The notes: generated from the letters alone by a model not told the origin. Positions 49,859-58,105 are shown, counted from the stretch's first letter. The stretch: DNA of 64,000 bases from Actinomadura macrotermitis (GCF_009604375.1 NZ_WEGH01000003.1:620001-684000); one strand, 5' to 3'. Program-made: numbers and translations.

Positions 49859-50314
49859 TCAGACGCGCACCGCGGGGCTGCGCCGCTTGTCCTGCACGAC
49901 CGCGTCCAGGTTGCGCAGCATCAGCCGGTTGCGCAGGTTCAGCACGAGCTCGGCGGGCGGGCCCTGCAGGCCGGTGCCGAGCCCGGTCAGCGGATGCTCG
50001 TCGGCGATCACCAGCGTGCCCTCGCCCCAGGCGGTGAGGCTGAACGCCATCCGCACCGTGCCGAAGATCCGCGCCTTGATCTCCAGCTCCAGCCGCTCCG
50101 GCGGCTCGCAGACCCGCACCACCGTGCGGTCGGAGAACGTCAGCGGCCCGGCGCCGAACTCGAACCTGATCTCGGCGCCCACCTGCGGCCACTGCGGGTC
50201 CTCCCGCAGGATGCGCTTGGTGCCGACGACCCAGTCGGCGTAGCGGGACCCGTCCGCCAGGGCCGCCCAGACGGCGTCGGGCGGAGCGTCGATGAAGTGG
50301 TGACGTACGGCCAT
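49859..50314 (-). CDS. SRPBCC-family protein
   Basis: 151 aa START-like fold. Start VRHHFIDAPPDAVWAALADGSRYADWVVGTKRI and a ligand cavity region RFEFGAGPLTFSDRTVV, ending in a long C-terminal helix (PPAELVLNLRNRLMLRNLDAVV). Ligand unknown. Divergent from nucS, 92-nt shared spacer. Length typical. Confidence 0.85.
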   Translation of the reverse strand: MAVRHHFIDAPPDAVWAALADGSRYADWVVGTKRILREDPQWPQVGAEIRFEFGAGPLTFSDRTVVRVCEPPERLELEIKARIFGTVRMAFSLTAWGEGTLVIADEHPLTGLGTGLQGPPAELVLNLRNRLMLRNLDAVVQDKRRSPAVRV

Positions 50315-50392
50315 TGCCTTCGTCTACCCCGGATCGGCCCCGCTCATCCCGCCTTCTGCGCCGGACCGGCCCCGAGCACCCCGCGGGCTCAC

Positions 50393-50398
50393 TAAGCT
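50393..50398 (+). promoter_or_regulatory. -10 box, leaderless promoter of nucS
   Basis: TAAGCT, 8 nt before GTG 50407. Confidence 0.45.
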
Positions 50399-50406
50399 CG
50401 GCCAAC

Positions 50407-51096
50407 GTGCGTCTCGTAATCGCCCGGTGCAGCGTCGACTACGCCGGAAAGCTCACCGCCCACCTCCCGCTCGCCCTGCGGCTCGTGCTGATCAAGGCCG
50501 ACGGCAGCGTCAGCGTCCATGCCGACGACCGCGCCTTCAAGCCGCTGAACTGGATGAACCCGCCCTGCTCGCTGCGCGAGGAGCCCTTCCCCGAGCCCGA
50601 CGAGACCGGCGCGGTCGCGCGCTGGACGGTCACCCACGGCAAGTCCGGCGAGCGCCTCATCCTCACCGTGCACGAGATCGTGCACGACTCCAGCCACGAG
50701 CTCGGCGTGGACCCCGGCCTGATCAAGGACGGGGTGGAGGCGCACCTGCAGGAGCTGCTCGCCGAGCACATCACCACGCTCGGCCCCGGCTACACCCTGG
50801 TCCGCCGCGAGTACCCGACCGCGATCGGCCCGGTCGACATCCTGTGCCGCGACGCCGGCAACGCCACCGTCGCGGTGGAGATCAAGCGGCGCGGCGAGAT
50901 CGACGGCGTGGAGCAGCTCACCCGCTACCTGGAGCTGCTGAACCGCGACCCGCTGCTGGCGCCGGTCCGCGGCGTGTTCGCCGCCCAGGAGATCAAGCCG
51001 CAGGCGCGGGTGCTGGCCGCCGACCGCGGCATCGACTGCGTGACGCTCGACTACGACGCGCTGCGCGGCATCGAGCACGAGGGCACCCTGTTCTGA
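50407..51096 (+). CDS. nucS: Endonuclease NucS (EndoMS)
   Basis: 229 aa. Mismatch-specific endonuclease that replaces MutS/MutL in actinobacteria. N-terminal domain starts RLVIARCSVDYAGKLTAHLPLALRLVLIKADGSVSVHAD; the C-terminal nuclease holds GPVDILCRD (Asp) and VAVEIKRRGEIDGVEQLTRYLELLNRD (Glu-x-Lys), the PD-(D/E)XK-type site. The C-terminus GTLF is the beta-clamp contact region in homologues. GTG 50407 is given by its -10 box; length agrees with known NucS. Presence supports an actinobacterial host without MutS/L repair. Confidence 0.95.
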   Translation: MRLVIARCSVDYAGKLTAHLPLALRLVLIKADGSVSVHADDRAFKPLNWMNPPCSLREEPFPEPDETGAVARWTVTHGKSGERLILTVHEIVHDSSHELGVDPGLIKDGVEAHLQELLAEHITTLGPGYTLVRREYPTAIGPVDILCRDAGNATVAVEIKRRGEIDGVEQLTRYLELLNRDPLLAPVRGVFAAQEIKPQARVLAADRGIDCVTLDYDALRGIEHEGTLF

Positions 51097-51122
51097 GGGT
51101 GCCCGGTGGCATGATGACGACC

Positions 51123-51530
51123 ATGACCGCACAAGCCGACGGCACGTTCGACATCGACGCCTGGGACGCCGAGAAGCCCTATGAGGATCACGACGGTGTG
51201 ACGCTCACCCGGGTGCAGGTCCGCAAGACCTTCCACGGCGACCTGGTGGGCACCAGCACCGCCGAGCTGATCACGGTGCGGACCGAGGCCGGGCCCGCCG
51301 CCTACGTCGGGATGGAGACGGTCCGCGGGATCCTGCACGGCCGCGAGGGGAGCTTCGTCCTGCAGCACAGCGCGGGCAGCGACGACGGCGGCGAGGCCAC
51401 CCAGTGGCTGCACTGGCTGATCGTGCCGGCCTCGGGCACCGGGGAGCTGGCCGGCATCCGCGGCAGCGGGCAGATCATCGCCGGCCCCGACGGCGGCCAC
51501 GCCTGGTCGCTGGAGTACACCCTCGGCTAG
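51123..51530 (+). CDS. DUF3224 protein
   Basis: 135 aa single beta-barrel domain. ADGTFDIDAWDAEKPYED start, RVQVRKTFHGDLVGTSTAELITVRTEAGPAAYVGMETV, HSAGSDDGGEATQWLHWLIVPASGTGELAGIRGSGQII. Function unknown; small ligand binding proposed for related folds. ATG 51123 is preferred because it begins just before the family start; ATG 51111 is in frame too. A CATGAT sequence 7 nt before ATG 51123 could be a weak leaderless -10. Confidence 0.85.
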   Translation: MTAQADGTFDIDAWDAEKPYEDHDGVTLTRVQVRKTFHGDLVGTSTAELITVRTEAGPAAYVGMETVRGILHGREGSFVLQHSAGSDDGGEATQWLHWLIVPASGTGELAGIRGSGQIIAGPDGGHAWSLEYTLG

Positions 51531-51556
51531 GTGGTGAGCCGGGGTAAGTGAACGCG

Positions 51557-51562
51557 TACCCT
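51557..51562 (+). promoter_or_regulatory. -10 box, leaderless promoter of TetR gene
   Basis: TACCCT, 6 nt before ATG 51569. Confidence 0.4.
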
Positions 51563-51568
51563 GCTGCC

Positions 51569-52189
51569 ATGTCCGCCGCCGTGCCCCCCGCCGTACCGCC
51601 CGCCGGCCCCGCCGCGACCGCCGACCGCACCCGTGAGCGCATCATCGACGCCGCCGGGGAGTGCTTCGCCCGCTTCGGCGTGGCCAAGACCACCGTCGAG
51701 GACATCGCGGCGCAGGCCGGGCTGTCGCGGGCCACGGTCTACCGGGCGGTGCCCGGCGGCCGCGACGAGCTGATCCTGGGCGTGGTGCTGCGCGACCTGC
51801 GGCGCTTCCTGGACCTTCTGGCCGAGCGGCTGCGCCGGGAGCGGTCGGTGCCGGACGCGATCGTGGAGGGGATCGTCGGCGCGGTCGCGTTCGTCCGCGA
51901 GGACCCGACGATCGCGCGGTTCCTGGTCCCCGAGGCCGCCGGGCACATGCAGGCCGCCGTCGCGGCGGCCGCCGAGCAGGTGCTGTCGCTGTGCTGCGAG
52001 TACGTCCGGCCGTCCTTCGAGATCGCGCAGCGGCACCGGATGCTGCGCGCCGACATCGAGGTGGAGGGCAGTGTGGAGTTCCTGTTCCGGATCATCACCT
52101 CGCTGATCGCGATGGACCGGCAGCGCGACGCCGGCGGGCTGCGCGCCTTCCTGCGCACCTACGTCGTGCCGGTCCTCACCGGGCCTTGA
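51569..52189 (+). CDS. TetR-family transcriptional regulator
   Basis: 206 aa. DNA-binding helix-turn-helix at about 28-66: RTRERIIDAAGECFARFGVAKTTVEDIAAQAGLSRATVYRAVPGGRDELI. C-terminal ligand domain is all-helical with FLVPEAAGHMQAAVAAAAEQVLSLCCEYVRP. Pro/Ala-rich lead of about 18 residues. Target not visible; the adjacent site-2 protease gene or the gene itself are the nearest candidates. Regulated ligand unknown. Confidence 0.88.
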   Translation: MSAAVPPAVPPAGPAATADRTRERIIDAAGECFARFGVAKTTVEDIAAQAGLSRATVYRAVPGGRDELILGVVLRDLRRFLDLLAERLRRERSVPDAIVEGIVGAVAFVREDPTIARFLVPEAAGHMQAAVAAAAEQVLSLCCEYVRPSFEIAQRHRMLRADIEVEGSVEFLFRIITSLIAMDRQRDAGGLRAFLRTYVVPVLTGP

Positions 52190-52254
52190 CACGGGCCCTA
52201 CCGCGGGGACGGTAGCGTCGCGAGTGCAGATCATCGGGGAGAGGGGTACGGGGC

Positions 52255-53046
52255 ATGGGCACGGTGCACAGGATCGGGGACCGCCGTCCGGCGGCGGGCC
52301 CGAGCCCGCTCTTCCTGGCGATCGTCGCGGTCACCGTGCTGACCGGCCTCATCGCCTGGCGGTACGGCACGATCGTGGACCGGCCCGCCCGGATCGCGCT
52401 GTTCGCGTTCGTCGTGGCGGGCTGGATCGTGACACTGTGCGTGCACGAGTTCGGGCACGCCTACCTGGCCTACCGGTCCGGCGACCACAGCGTGGCGACC
52501 CGCGGCTACCTGACGCTGAACCCGCTGAAGTACGCCGACGGCATCCTCAGCTTCGCCATCCCGGTGCTGTTCATCCTGCTCGGCGGGATCGGCTTCCCCG
52601 GCGGCGCGGTGTGGATCGACCGGGGCGCGATCCGGGGCCGGCTGCGGCACAGCCTGGTCTCGGCCGCCGGGCCGCTGACCAACGTCCTGTTCGCGATCAT
52701 GATCGCGGTGATCTTCAAGAACTTCGCGCACAAGGAGCACGCGGTGTTCTGGGCGGGCCTGGCGTTCCTGGGGTTCCTGCAGGTGACCGCCGCGCTGCTG
52801 AACCTGCTGCCGATCCCGGGGCTGGACGGCTTCGGCATCGTCGAGCCCTACCTGCCGCGCTCGTGGGTGGCGACGGCGAACCAGTACGGCGGGTACGCGT
52901 TCCTGGTGCTGCTCGCCCTGCTGTGGCTGGTCCGGCCGCTGAACGAGGCGTTCTTCGACCTGACCTACTGGATCTGCGACGCGATCGGCCTCGGCGAGAT
53001 GTCCATCCGGATCGGGCACCTGCTGTTCAAGTTCTGGGTGAGCTGA
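52255..53046 (+). CDS. Site-2 protease (M50) family protein
   Basis: 263 aa, about six membrane helices. Zinc motif HEFGH (64-68) inside VTLCVHEFGHAYLAYRSGDH, and the second metal element LNLLPIPGLDGFGIVEPYL (Asp about 195). These are both needed for intramembrane proteolysis, so it should be active. It lacks a PDZ domain, the small type. Substrate unknown; such enzymes release anti-sigma factors or membrane regulators. Overlaps the convergent PadR gene by 20 nt at the 3' end. Confidence 0.9.
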   Translation: MGTVHRIGDRRPAAGPSPLFLAIVAVTVLTGLIAWRYGTIVDRPARIALFAFVVAGWIVTLCVHEFGHAYLAYRSGDHSVATRGYLTLNPLKYADGILSFAIPVLFILLGGIGFPGGAVWIDRGAIRGRLRHSLVSAAGPLTNVLFAIMIAVIFKNFAHKEHAVFWAGLAFLGFLQVTAALLNLLPIPGLDGFGIVEPYLPRSWVATANQYGGYAFLVLLALLWLVRPLNEAFFDLTYWICDAIGLGEMSIRIGHLLFKFWVS

Positions 53047-53584
53047 CCGCCCGGCGCGCCGGCTCCGTTTCGGCGATCTCCTCCGCGGCCCACGCGTACC
53101 ACTCGCCGCGCATGGCGAGGAACCGCCGCCCGTACTCCATCACCAGGCGCCCGTAGACCGACAGGTTGTCGTCGTCCCAGTCGATGGCGCCCTCCAGCGC
53201 CTTCAGCTGCTCGGTCCGCTCGCGCAGCACGGCCGCCTGCCCGCCGAGGAACTCCTGCGCCTTGGCGGGGTCGACCTGCCCGAGGAAGAACACCCGCAGC
53301 ATGGCGTCGTCGCGGCGGGCCGGCTTGACCGGCACCTCGGTGATCCAGCGCAGCAGCTCCGTGCGGCCCGCCTCGGTGATGCCGTAGGCCTTGCGGCCGC
53401 GCGGCCCCTCGCCCACGACCTCGATCAGGCCCGCGTCGGTGAGCTTGCCGAGCTCGCCGTAGAGCTGGCTCTGGGTGGCCGGCCAGACGTTGCCGAGCGA
53501 GATCTCGAACATCTTGAGCAGGTCGTATCCGCTGGCACCGTCCAGCTCGGCGATCAGTCCAAGTACCGCGTGTCGAAGACTCAT
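53027..53584 (-). CDS. PadR-family transcriptional regulator
   Basis: 185 aa. Winged helix at about 1-85: SLRHAVLGLIAELDGASGYDLLKMFEISLGNVWPATQSQLYGELGKLTDAGLIEVVGEGPRGRKAYGITEAGRTEL; C-terminal helices for dimer and ligand (GQVDPAKAQEFLGGQAAVLRERTEQLKAL). ATG 53584 with GAGGAG 2-7 nt upstream. Divergent from the membrane gene at 53677; three ACATGT sites lie in the spacer, so it very likely represses both itself and that gene. Confidence 0.9.
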   Translation of the reverse strand: MSLRHAVLGLIAELDGASGYDLLKMFEISLGNVWPATQSQLYGELGKLTDAGLIEVVGEGPRGRKAYGITEAGRTELLRWITEVPVKPARRDDAMLRVFFLGQVDPAKAQEFLGGQAAVLRERTEQLKALEGAIDWDDDNLSVYGRLVMEYGRRFLAMRGEWYAWAAEEIAETEPARRAVSSPRT

Positions 53585-53596
53585 GCTCCTCACTCT

Positions 53597-53646
53597 ACAT
53601 GTCTCTATTGACATGTCACTTGTGGAACGTCTAACTTTTGACATGT
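53597..53646. promoter_or_regulatory. Divergent promoter with three ACATGT operators
   Basis: ACATGT at 53597, 53611 and 53641; the middle is inside palindrome TGACATGTCA (53609-53618) and the last in TTGACATGTCGAA. Forward promoter TTGACA (53608-53613) with TAACTT (53632-53637), 18-nt spacer. Sites overlap the -35 and transcription start. Confidence 0.7.
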
Positions 53647-53676
53647 CGAACTTGGAACGTCCCGAAAGGCCCCCCG

Positions 53677-54273
53677 ATGTTGAAGTACTACGGCCTCACC
53701 TTCCTCCCCTGGATCACCCTCGCCGTGGTCGCCGACATCGACGACCGGGCCGGCGCCGCCGCCGGCCTCGCCGTCGCCCTGGCCGTGCTGGTCCTGCAGC
53801 GCCGGAGCGGCCAGCCGTGGGGGGCGCAGATCCTGGAGTGCTCCACCGCCGTCTACATGGCCGCGCTCACCGCGTTCGCCGTCAGCGCCCCGGACGCGGG
53901 GATCCTGAAGTACGGCGCCGCCCTCGCCATCGGCTGGCTCGCCGTCACCGCCTGGGGCGGCCTGGCGATCGGCCGCCCCTTCACCGAGGGCATCGCCCGC
54001 CGCGACGTGACCGCCGAGGTCGCCGCGACCGGCCTGTTCCGCAGCATCGTGACCGTCATCGCCGTCGTCTGGGCCACCGGGTTCACCCTCACCGCGATCG
54101 CGCTCGCCTGCGTCCAGCACTGGGCGCCGCACCAGACCGCCCTGCTCATCGCCGTCAAGGTCGCCGGGTTCGCCGTCCCGGCCGTGTTCACCGCCCGCTA
54201 CCCCGAGGCCGCCCGCAAGCGCCACTTCGCCGAGCACGGCATCGACGAGGCCGCGTACGAACAGGCGCGCTGA
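53677..54273 (+). CDS. Polytopic membrane protein, PadR-controlled
   Basis: 198 aa, about six helices (YYGLTFLPWITLAVVA, GLAVALAVLVLQ, STAVYMAALTAFAV, GAALAIGWLAVTAWGGLAIG, IVTVIAVVWATGFTLTAIALACV, ALLIAVKVAGFAVPAVFTA). The C-tail carries a basic KRHFAEHGIDEAAYEQAR segment. Family not recognised; similar to small actinomycete membrane proteins with regulator partners. ATG 53677 has GAAAGG 8 nt upstream. The carotenoid oxygenase gene follows after 31 nt and may be in the same transcript. Confidence 0.78.
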   Translation: MLKYYGLTFLPWITLAVVADIDDRAGAAAGLAVALAVLVLQRRSGQPWGAQILECSTAVYMAALTAFAVSAPDAGILKYGAALAIGWLAVTAWGGLAIGRPFTEGIARRDVTAEVAATGLFRSIVTVIAVVWATGFTLTAIALACVQHWAPHQTALLIAVKVAGFAVPAVFTARYPEAARKRHFAEHGIDEAAYEQAR

Positions 54274-54304
54274 CCCCCCTCCCCCGGAACCGAAGGAGCA
54301 CGGC

Positions 54305-55630
54305 ATGACCGAGAGCTGGCTGACCGGCCACCTGGCCCCCGTCCCCGACGAGATCACCGCCACCGACCTCGCCGTCACCGGCACACTGCCCGCCGAGCTG
54401 ACCGGCCGCTACCTCCGCAACGGCCCGAACCCCAGGCCGGGCGAGCCCAGCAAGCACTGGTTCCTCGGGCACGGCATGCTGCACGGCCTGCGGCTGCGCG
54501 ACGGGCGCGCCGAGTGGTACCGCAACCGCTGGATCCGGACGAGCGGGTTCACCGAGGACGCCCGGTTCGTCCGCGACGACCTCACCTTCGACCGCACCGC
54601 GGTCCCCGCCAACACCCACGTCATCGCGCACGCGGACAAGATCCTGACGCTGGTCGAGGTCGGCTTCCCCTACGAGGTGACGCCGGGGCTGGACACCGTC
54701 GGCCCGTGCGACTTCGGCGGCCGGCTGACATCGGCGATGACCGCGCACCCCAAGCAGGACCCGGTCACCGGCGAGCTGCTGTTCTTCGGCACCGGCTTCC
54801 TGCCGCCCTACCTCACCTACCACCGGCTGTCGGCCGCCGGGGAGCTGGTGGAGAGCCGCGAGATCGAGGTGCCGGGGCCGACGATGATGCACGACTTCGC
54901 GATCACCGGGCACCACGTCGTCTGGCTGGACCTGCCGGTGGTGTTCGACCTGGACCTCGCCCTGACCGGCGGGGGCATGCCCTACCGCTGGGACGACGGC
55001 TACGGCGCCCGGCTCGGCGTGATGCCCCGCGCCGGCGGCCCGGTCCGCTGGTTCGAGGTGGACCCCTGCTACGTCTTCCACGTGGGCAACGCCTACGAGG
55101 ACGCCGCCGGGCGGATCGTCGTGGACGGCGCCCGCTACCGCGACGCCGACTTCGCCGGCCTGTGGGCCGACATCGGCGGCGCCCCCGACCCGGCGCGCGC
55201 CGCCGCCGGGACCGAGTCGGCCCGGCTGCACCGCTGGACGCTGGACCCGGCCACCGGGAAGGTGTCCGAGGAGGCCCTGGACGACCGGGGTGTGGAGTTC
55301 CCCACGCACAACGAGACCCGCACCGGGCACGGCCACCGCTACCTCTACACCGTCGCCGACGACGCCATCGTCAAGTACGACCTGGAGCGCCCCTCCTCCT
55401 CCGCCCACGACCTCGGCGAGGGCATGGCCGCAGGTGAGGCGGTGTTCGTCCCGGCCGAGAGCGCGCGCGCCGAGGATGACGGGTGGCTGCTGACGATCGT
55501 GTCCGACCGGGCCGGGCAGGGCTCCGAGCTGCGGGTCCTGAACGCCGCCGACCTCTCGCTCACCGCCACCGTGCACCTGCCGCGGCGCGTCCCGGCGGGC
55601 TTCCACGGCAGCTGGATCCCCGACGCCTGA
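54305..55630 (+). CDS. Carotenoid oxygenase-family protein
   Basis: 441 aa seven-bladed propeller iron enzyme. The four Fe-binding histidines can be traced to TAHPKQD (about 140), MMHDFAIT (about 198), VFHVGNAYE (about 262) and the C-terminal GFHGSWIPDA (about 434). GRYLRNGPNPR and the propeller motifs LGHGMLHGLRL are at the start. Family members cleave carotenoid or stilbene double bonds with O2. No carotenoid biosynthesis genes are close. ATG 54305 follows AAGGAG by 7 nt. Confidence 0.9.
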   Translation: MTESWLTGHLAPVPDEITATDLAVTGTLPAELTGRYLRNGPNPRPGEPSKHWFLGHGMLHGLRLRDGRAEWYRNRWIRTSGFTEDARFVRDDLTFDRTAVPANTHVIAHADKILTLVEVGFPYEVTPGLDTVGPCDFGGRLTSAMTAHPKQDPVTGELLFFGTGFLPPYLTYHRLSAAGELVESREIEVPGPTMMHDFAITGHHVVWLDLPVVFDLDLALTGGGMPYRWDDGYGARLGVMPRAGGPVRWFEVDPCYVFHVGNAYEDAAGRIVVDGARYRDADFAGLWADIGGAPDPARAAAGTESARLHRWTLDPATGKVSEEALDDRGVEFPTHNETRTGHGHRYLYTVADDAIVKYDLERPSSSAHDLGEGMAAGEAVFVPAESARAEDDGWLLTIVSDRAGQGSELRVLNAADLSLTATVHLPRRVPAGFHGSWIPDA

Positions 55631-55726
55631 GGGGTTCCCCGGCCCCTGGGGAGATTCCTGGCCTAAGGTGATTTACTAGCCGGTAAGTCGCCGCAAGCAT
55701 TCACTTACCTCGTCCCGGAGGTCCCC

Positions 55727-57229
55727 ATGTCCGTGGTCACCGAGAACCCCGCCACCTTCTCCTCGCTCAACCCCGCCACCGGCGAGGTCGTCGCCGAGCA
55801 CCCCGTGCACGACGCGGCGGCCGTCGGGCAGGCGCTCGAGCGGGCCCGCGAGGCGGCCGCCTGGTGGGGCGCCCTCGGCTGGAAGGAGCGCCGGCTGCGG
55901 CTGCTCAACGTCAAGGGGTCGCTCACCCGCAACCTCAGCCGGATGGCCGAGCTCATCCACCAGGAGACCGGCAAGACGCTGCAGGACGCGCAGCTCGAGA
56001 CGATCATGGCGATCACGCACCTGGACTGGGCCGCCCGCAACGCCGAGAAGGTGCTCGGCCCGCGCGGCGTCTACCCGGGCCTGATGGCGCTCAACCACAA
56101 GTGCGTGCTGGAGTACCAGCCGCTCGGCGTGGTCGGCGTCATCGGCCCGTGGAACTACCCGATCTTCACCCCGATGGGCTCGATCGCCTACGCGCTCGCG
56201 GCCGGCAACACCGTGGTGTTCAAGCCGTCGGAGTTCACCCCCGGCGTCGGGCTGTTCCTGGCCGAGCTCGTCGACGCGGTGGTGCCCGAGCACCCGGTGC
56301 TGCAGGTCGTCACCGGCCTCGGCGAGACGGGCGCGGCGCTGGCGTCCTCCCCCCTCGTCGACAAGATCGCCTTCACCGGCTCGGGGCCGACCGCCAAGCG
56401 CGTCATGGCCGCCTGCGCGCAGAACCTCACCCCGCTGGTCGCCGAGTGCGGCGGCAAGGACGTGTGCATCGTCGACGCCGACGCCGACCTGGACGCCGCC
56501 GCCGACGCCGCGCTGTGGGGCGCGATGTCCAACGCGGGCCAGACCTGCATCGGCGTCGAGCGCGTCTACGTCGTCGACTCCGCCTACGACGCCTTCCTCG
56601 GCAAGCTCACCGACAAGGCCCGCGACCTGCGCCCCGGCTTCGACCGCGAGGCCGCCTACGGCCCCATCACGATGCCCAAGCAGCTCGACATCATCGAGCG
56701 GCACATCAAGGACGCCCTCGACAAGGGCGGCAAGGCCGTGGTCGGCGGGCCCGAGTCGGTGCGCAAGCCCTACGTCGAGCCGGTCGTGCTGACCGACGTC
56801 CCCGAGGACTCGGCCGCCGTCTGCGAGGAGACCTTCGGCCCGACGATCACCGTGCACCGCGTCCGCGACCTGGACGAGGCCGTCGAGCGCGCCAACGCCA
56901 CCAGCTACGGCCTGGCCGGCACCGTCTTCTCCGGCAGCAAGGGCCGCGCGATGGACACCGCCCGCCGCATCCGCTCGGGCATGACCTCGGTCAACGCGTT
57001 CGCCGCGTTCGCGACGGTCGCCGCGCTGCCGTTCGGCGGCGTCGGCGAGTCGGGCTTCGGCCGCATCCACGGCGCGGACGGCCTGCGCGAGTTCGCCCGG
57101 CCGAAGGCCATCACCCGGCAGCGCTTCGCGCTCCCGATGAACCTCACCTCCTTCGAGCGCACCGAGAAGGAGATGGCCCGCGTCCTGCAGCTCGTCAACA
57201 TGCTGCACGGCAAGCGCTACAAGCGCTGA
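55727..57229 (+). CDS. Succinate-semialdehyde (aldehyde) dehydrogenase
   Basis: 500 aa. Oxidises aldehydes with NAD(P)+. Nucleotide loop FTGSGPTAKRVM (about 223), catalytic Glu in ECGGKD (about 245), catalytic Cys in GQTCIGVERVYV (about 278). The extended FNKPY and the GRIHGADGLREFARPKAITRQR C-end agree with succinic semialdehyde dehydrogenases of actinomycetes. Its C-terminal tail RTEKEMARVLQLVNMLHGKRYKR is basic. Convergent with the 31-aa gene through hairpin 57239-57264. GABA-shunt role is inferred. Confidence 0.88.
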   Translation: MSVVTENPATFSSLNPATGEVVAEHPVHDAAAVGQALERAREAAAWWGALGWKERRLRLLNVKGSLTRNLSRMAELIHQETGKTLQDAQLETIMAITHLDWAARNAEKVLGPRGVYPGLMALNHKCVLEYQPLGVVGVIGPWNYPIFTPMGSIAYALAAGNTVVFKPSEFTPGVGLFLAELVDAVVPEHPVLQVVTGLGETGAALASSPLVDKIAFTGSGPTAKRVMAACAQNLTPLVAECGGKDVCIVDADADLDAAADAALWGAMSNAGQTCIGVERVYVVDSAYDAFLGKLTDKARDLRPGFDREAAYGPITMPKQLDIIERHIKDALDKGGKAVVGGPESVRKPYVEPVVLTDVPEDSAAVCEETFGPTITVHRVRDLDEAVERANATSYGLAGTVFSGSKGRAMDTARRIRSGMTSVNAFAAFATVAALPFGGVGESGFGRIHGADGLREFARPKAITRQRFALPMNLTSFERTEKEMARVLQLVNMLHGKRYKR

Positions 57230-57238
57230 CGCCCCGCC

Positions 57239-57264
57239 GAGCCGCCCCGGGCCCGGGGCGGCTC
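57239..57264. terminator. Palindromic hairpin between convergent genes
   Basis: 26-nt perfect palindrome (GAGCCGCCCC-GGGCCC-GGGGCGGCTC) running into the stop codon of the 31-aa reverse gene. Confidence 0.65.
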
Positions 57265-57358
57265 ACCGCGCCAGCACCAGGTACAGGATCACGGTGACGA
57301 CGACGCTGACGGCGATGGAGCCGATGCATCCGAGCCGGTTCGAAAAGAAGAAGAACAT
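57263..57358 (-). CDS. 31-aa membrane miniprotein
   Basis: Begins MFFFFSNRLGC and continues with one membrane helix (SIAVSVVVTVILYLVLA), ending in R. The pattern F4-SNRLGC plus one hydrophobic helix is widely seen in actinomycete short ORFs, which supports a real gene. ATG 57358 has AAGG 7-8 nt upstream on the reverse strand. No function known; possibly a membrane-embedded regulator or toxin-type peptide. Confidence 0.65.
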   Translation of the reverse strand: MFFFFSNRLGCIGSIAVSVVVTVILYLVLAR

Positions 57359-57513
57359 GGACGCGCCTTACCCCGCCTGAGATGGATCATCGCTGGCTAA
57401 GGCGCCTAAGTCGGTGGATATAGGGCGTCGTCCCCATGTGGGGCGGGGTGGCTTAGGACGAACCTTGTACTTGTCAGGCCGAAGGGGCCCGGCAAGGAAC
57501 CAAGGAGATCGAC

Positions 57514-57618
57514 ATGCTGCGTCCGGAGTTCACCCAGGACATCGTCAAGGACCGCGTCAAGGAGCTGCAGGCCGAGGCCAAGCGCACCCGCCGCGCCGCC
57601 AAGGCCCGCAAGCGGTGA
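57514..57618 (+). CDS. 34-aa basic helical miniprotein, copy 1
   Basis: The chain begins MLRPEFTQDIVKDRVKELQ and ends in a Lys/Arg-rich tail (KRTRRAAKARKR): an amphipathic helix with a cationic end. Good ribosome site AAGGAG (57502-57507) 6 nt before ATG; TGA at 57616. Identical in sequence to the copy at 58834. Unknown; could be an RNA-binding or membrane-active peptide. Maintained identity of two copies suggests recent duplication or selection. Confidence 0.7.
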   Translation: MLRPEFTQDIVKDRVKELQAEAKRTRRAAKARKR

Positions 57619-57641
57619 CCCGCCGCCCAGACCCCACCACC

Positions 57642-57670
57642 AACGCCCCCGCCGCCCCGGCGGGGGCGTT
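57642..57670 (+). terminator. GC hairpin after miniprotein copy 1
   Basis: 13-bp stem AACGCCCCCGCCG / CGGCGGGGGCGTT with 3-nt loop; no T-run. Identical element at 58962-58990. Confidence 0.65.
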
Positions 57671-57672
57671 CC

Positions 57673-58038
57673 TCATTCCCCGGCGCCGCCCTTCAGCAGG
57701 TCGGCGAGGACGGCCGCCTCGCTGATGTCGCTCCGCTTCGCCGCGGTGAGCAGGGTGACCGGGCCGTGCTCGGCCCGCTCGCGCAGCCCGCCGAACGCGG
57801 CGGCGTGCTCGGCGTCCTTGAGCTCGGCGCGGTAGCGGCGCGCGAACTCCTCGTACCGATCGGGGTCGTGGCCGTACCACTTGCGCAGGTCGGTCGAGGG
57901 CGCGACCTCCTTGCACCACTCGTCCAGATGGACCTTCTCCTTGCTGATCCCGCGCGGCCACAGCCGGTCGACGAGCACCCGCTGCCCGTCGTCGCCCTCC
58001 CGCTCGTCGTAGATCCGCCGCACCCTCACCTGCGCCAT
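57673..58038 (-). CDS. DUF488-family protein
   Basis: 121 aa. VRRIYDEREGDDGQRVLVDRLWPRGISKEKVHLDEWCKEVAPSTDLRKWYGHDPDRYEEFARRYRAEL is the DUF488 core, with the conserved DRLWPRG. Family is linked to nucleoside/uracil-DNA or heme-binding proposals, none secure. ATG 58038 is the start at the family N-terminus with GGGGGG 6-10 nt upstream. Sits between the two 254-bp repeat copies. Confidence 0.88.
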   Translation of the reverse strand: MAQVRVRRIYDEREGDDGQRVLVDRLWPRGISKEKVHLDEWCKEVAPSTDLRKWYGHDPDRYEEFARRYRAELKDAEHAAAFGGLRERAEHGPVTLLTAAKRSDISEAAVLADLLKGGAGE

Positions 58039-58105
58039 CAGGCCCCCCTTCCGCGTCCCGGCCCCCGTCATACCCGCGGCCATCGCCGTTGTCACCGCCT
58101 TGCCC

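Larger units (their letters stand above)
57417..57670 (+). repeat. 254-bp direct repeat, copy 1
   Basis: Near-identical to 58737-58990, offset exactly 1320 bp; differs at about five positions. Each copy holds a promoter region, ribosome site, a 34-codon gene and a 13-bp GC hairpin. Confidence 0.9.

Noticed and set aside
57414..57725. 103-codon forward frame overlapping the 34-aa miniprotein
   Set aside because: It runs out of frame through the miniprotein and terminator, has no ribosome site, and its repeat copy at 58758 changes length.
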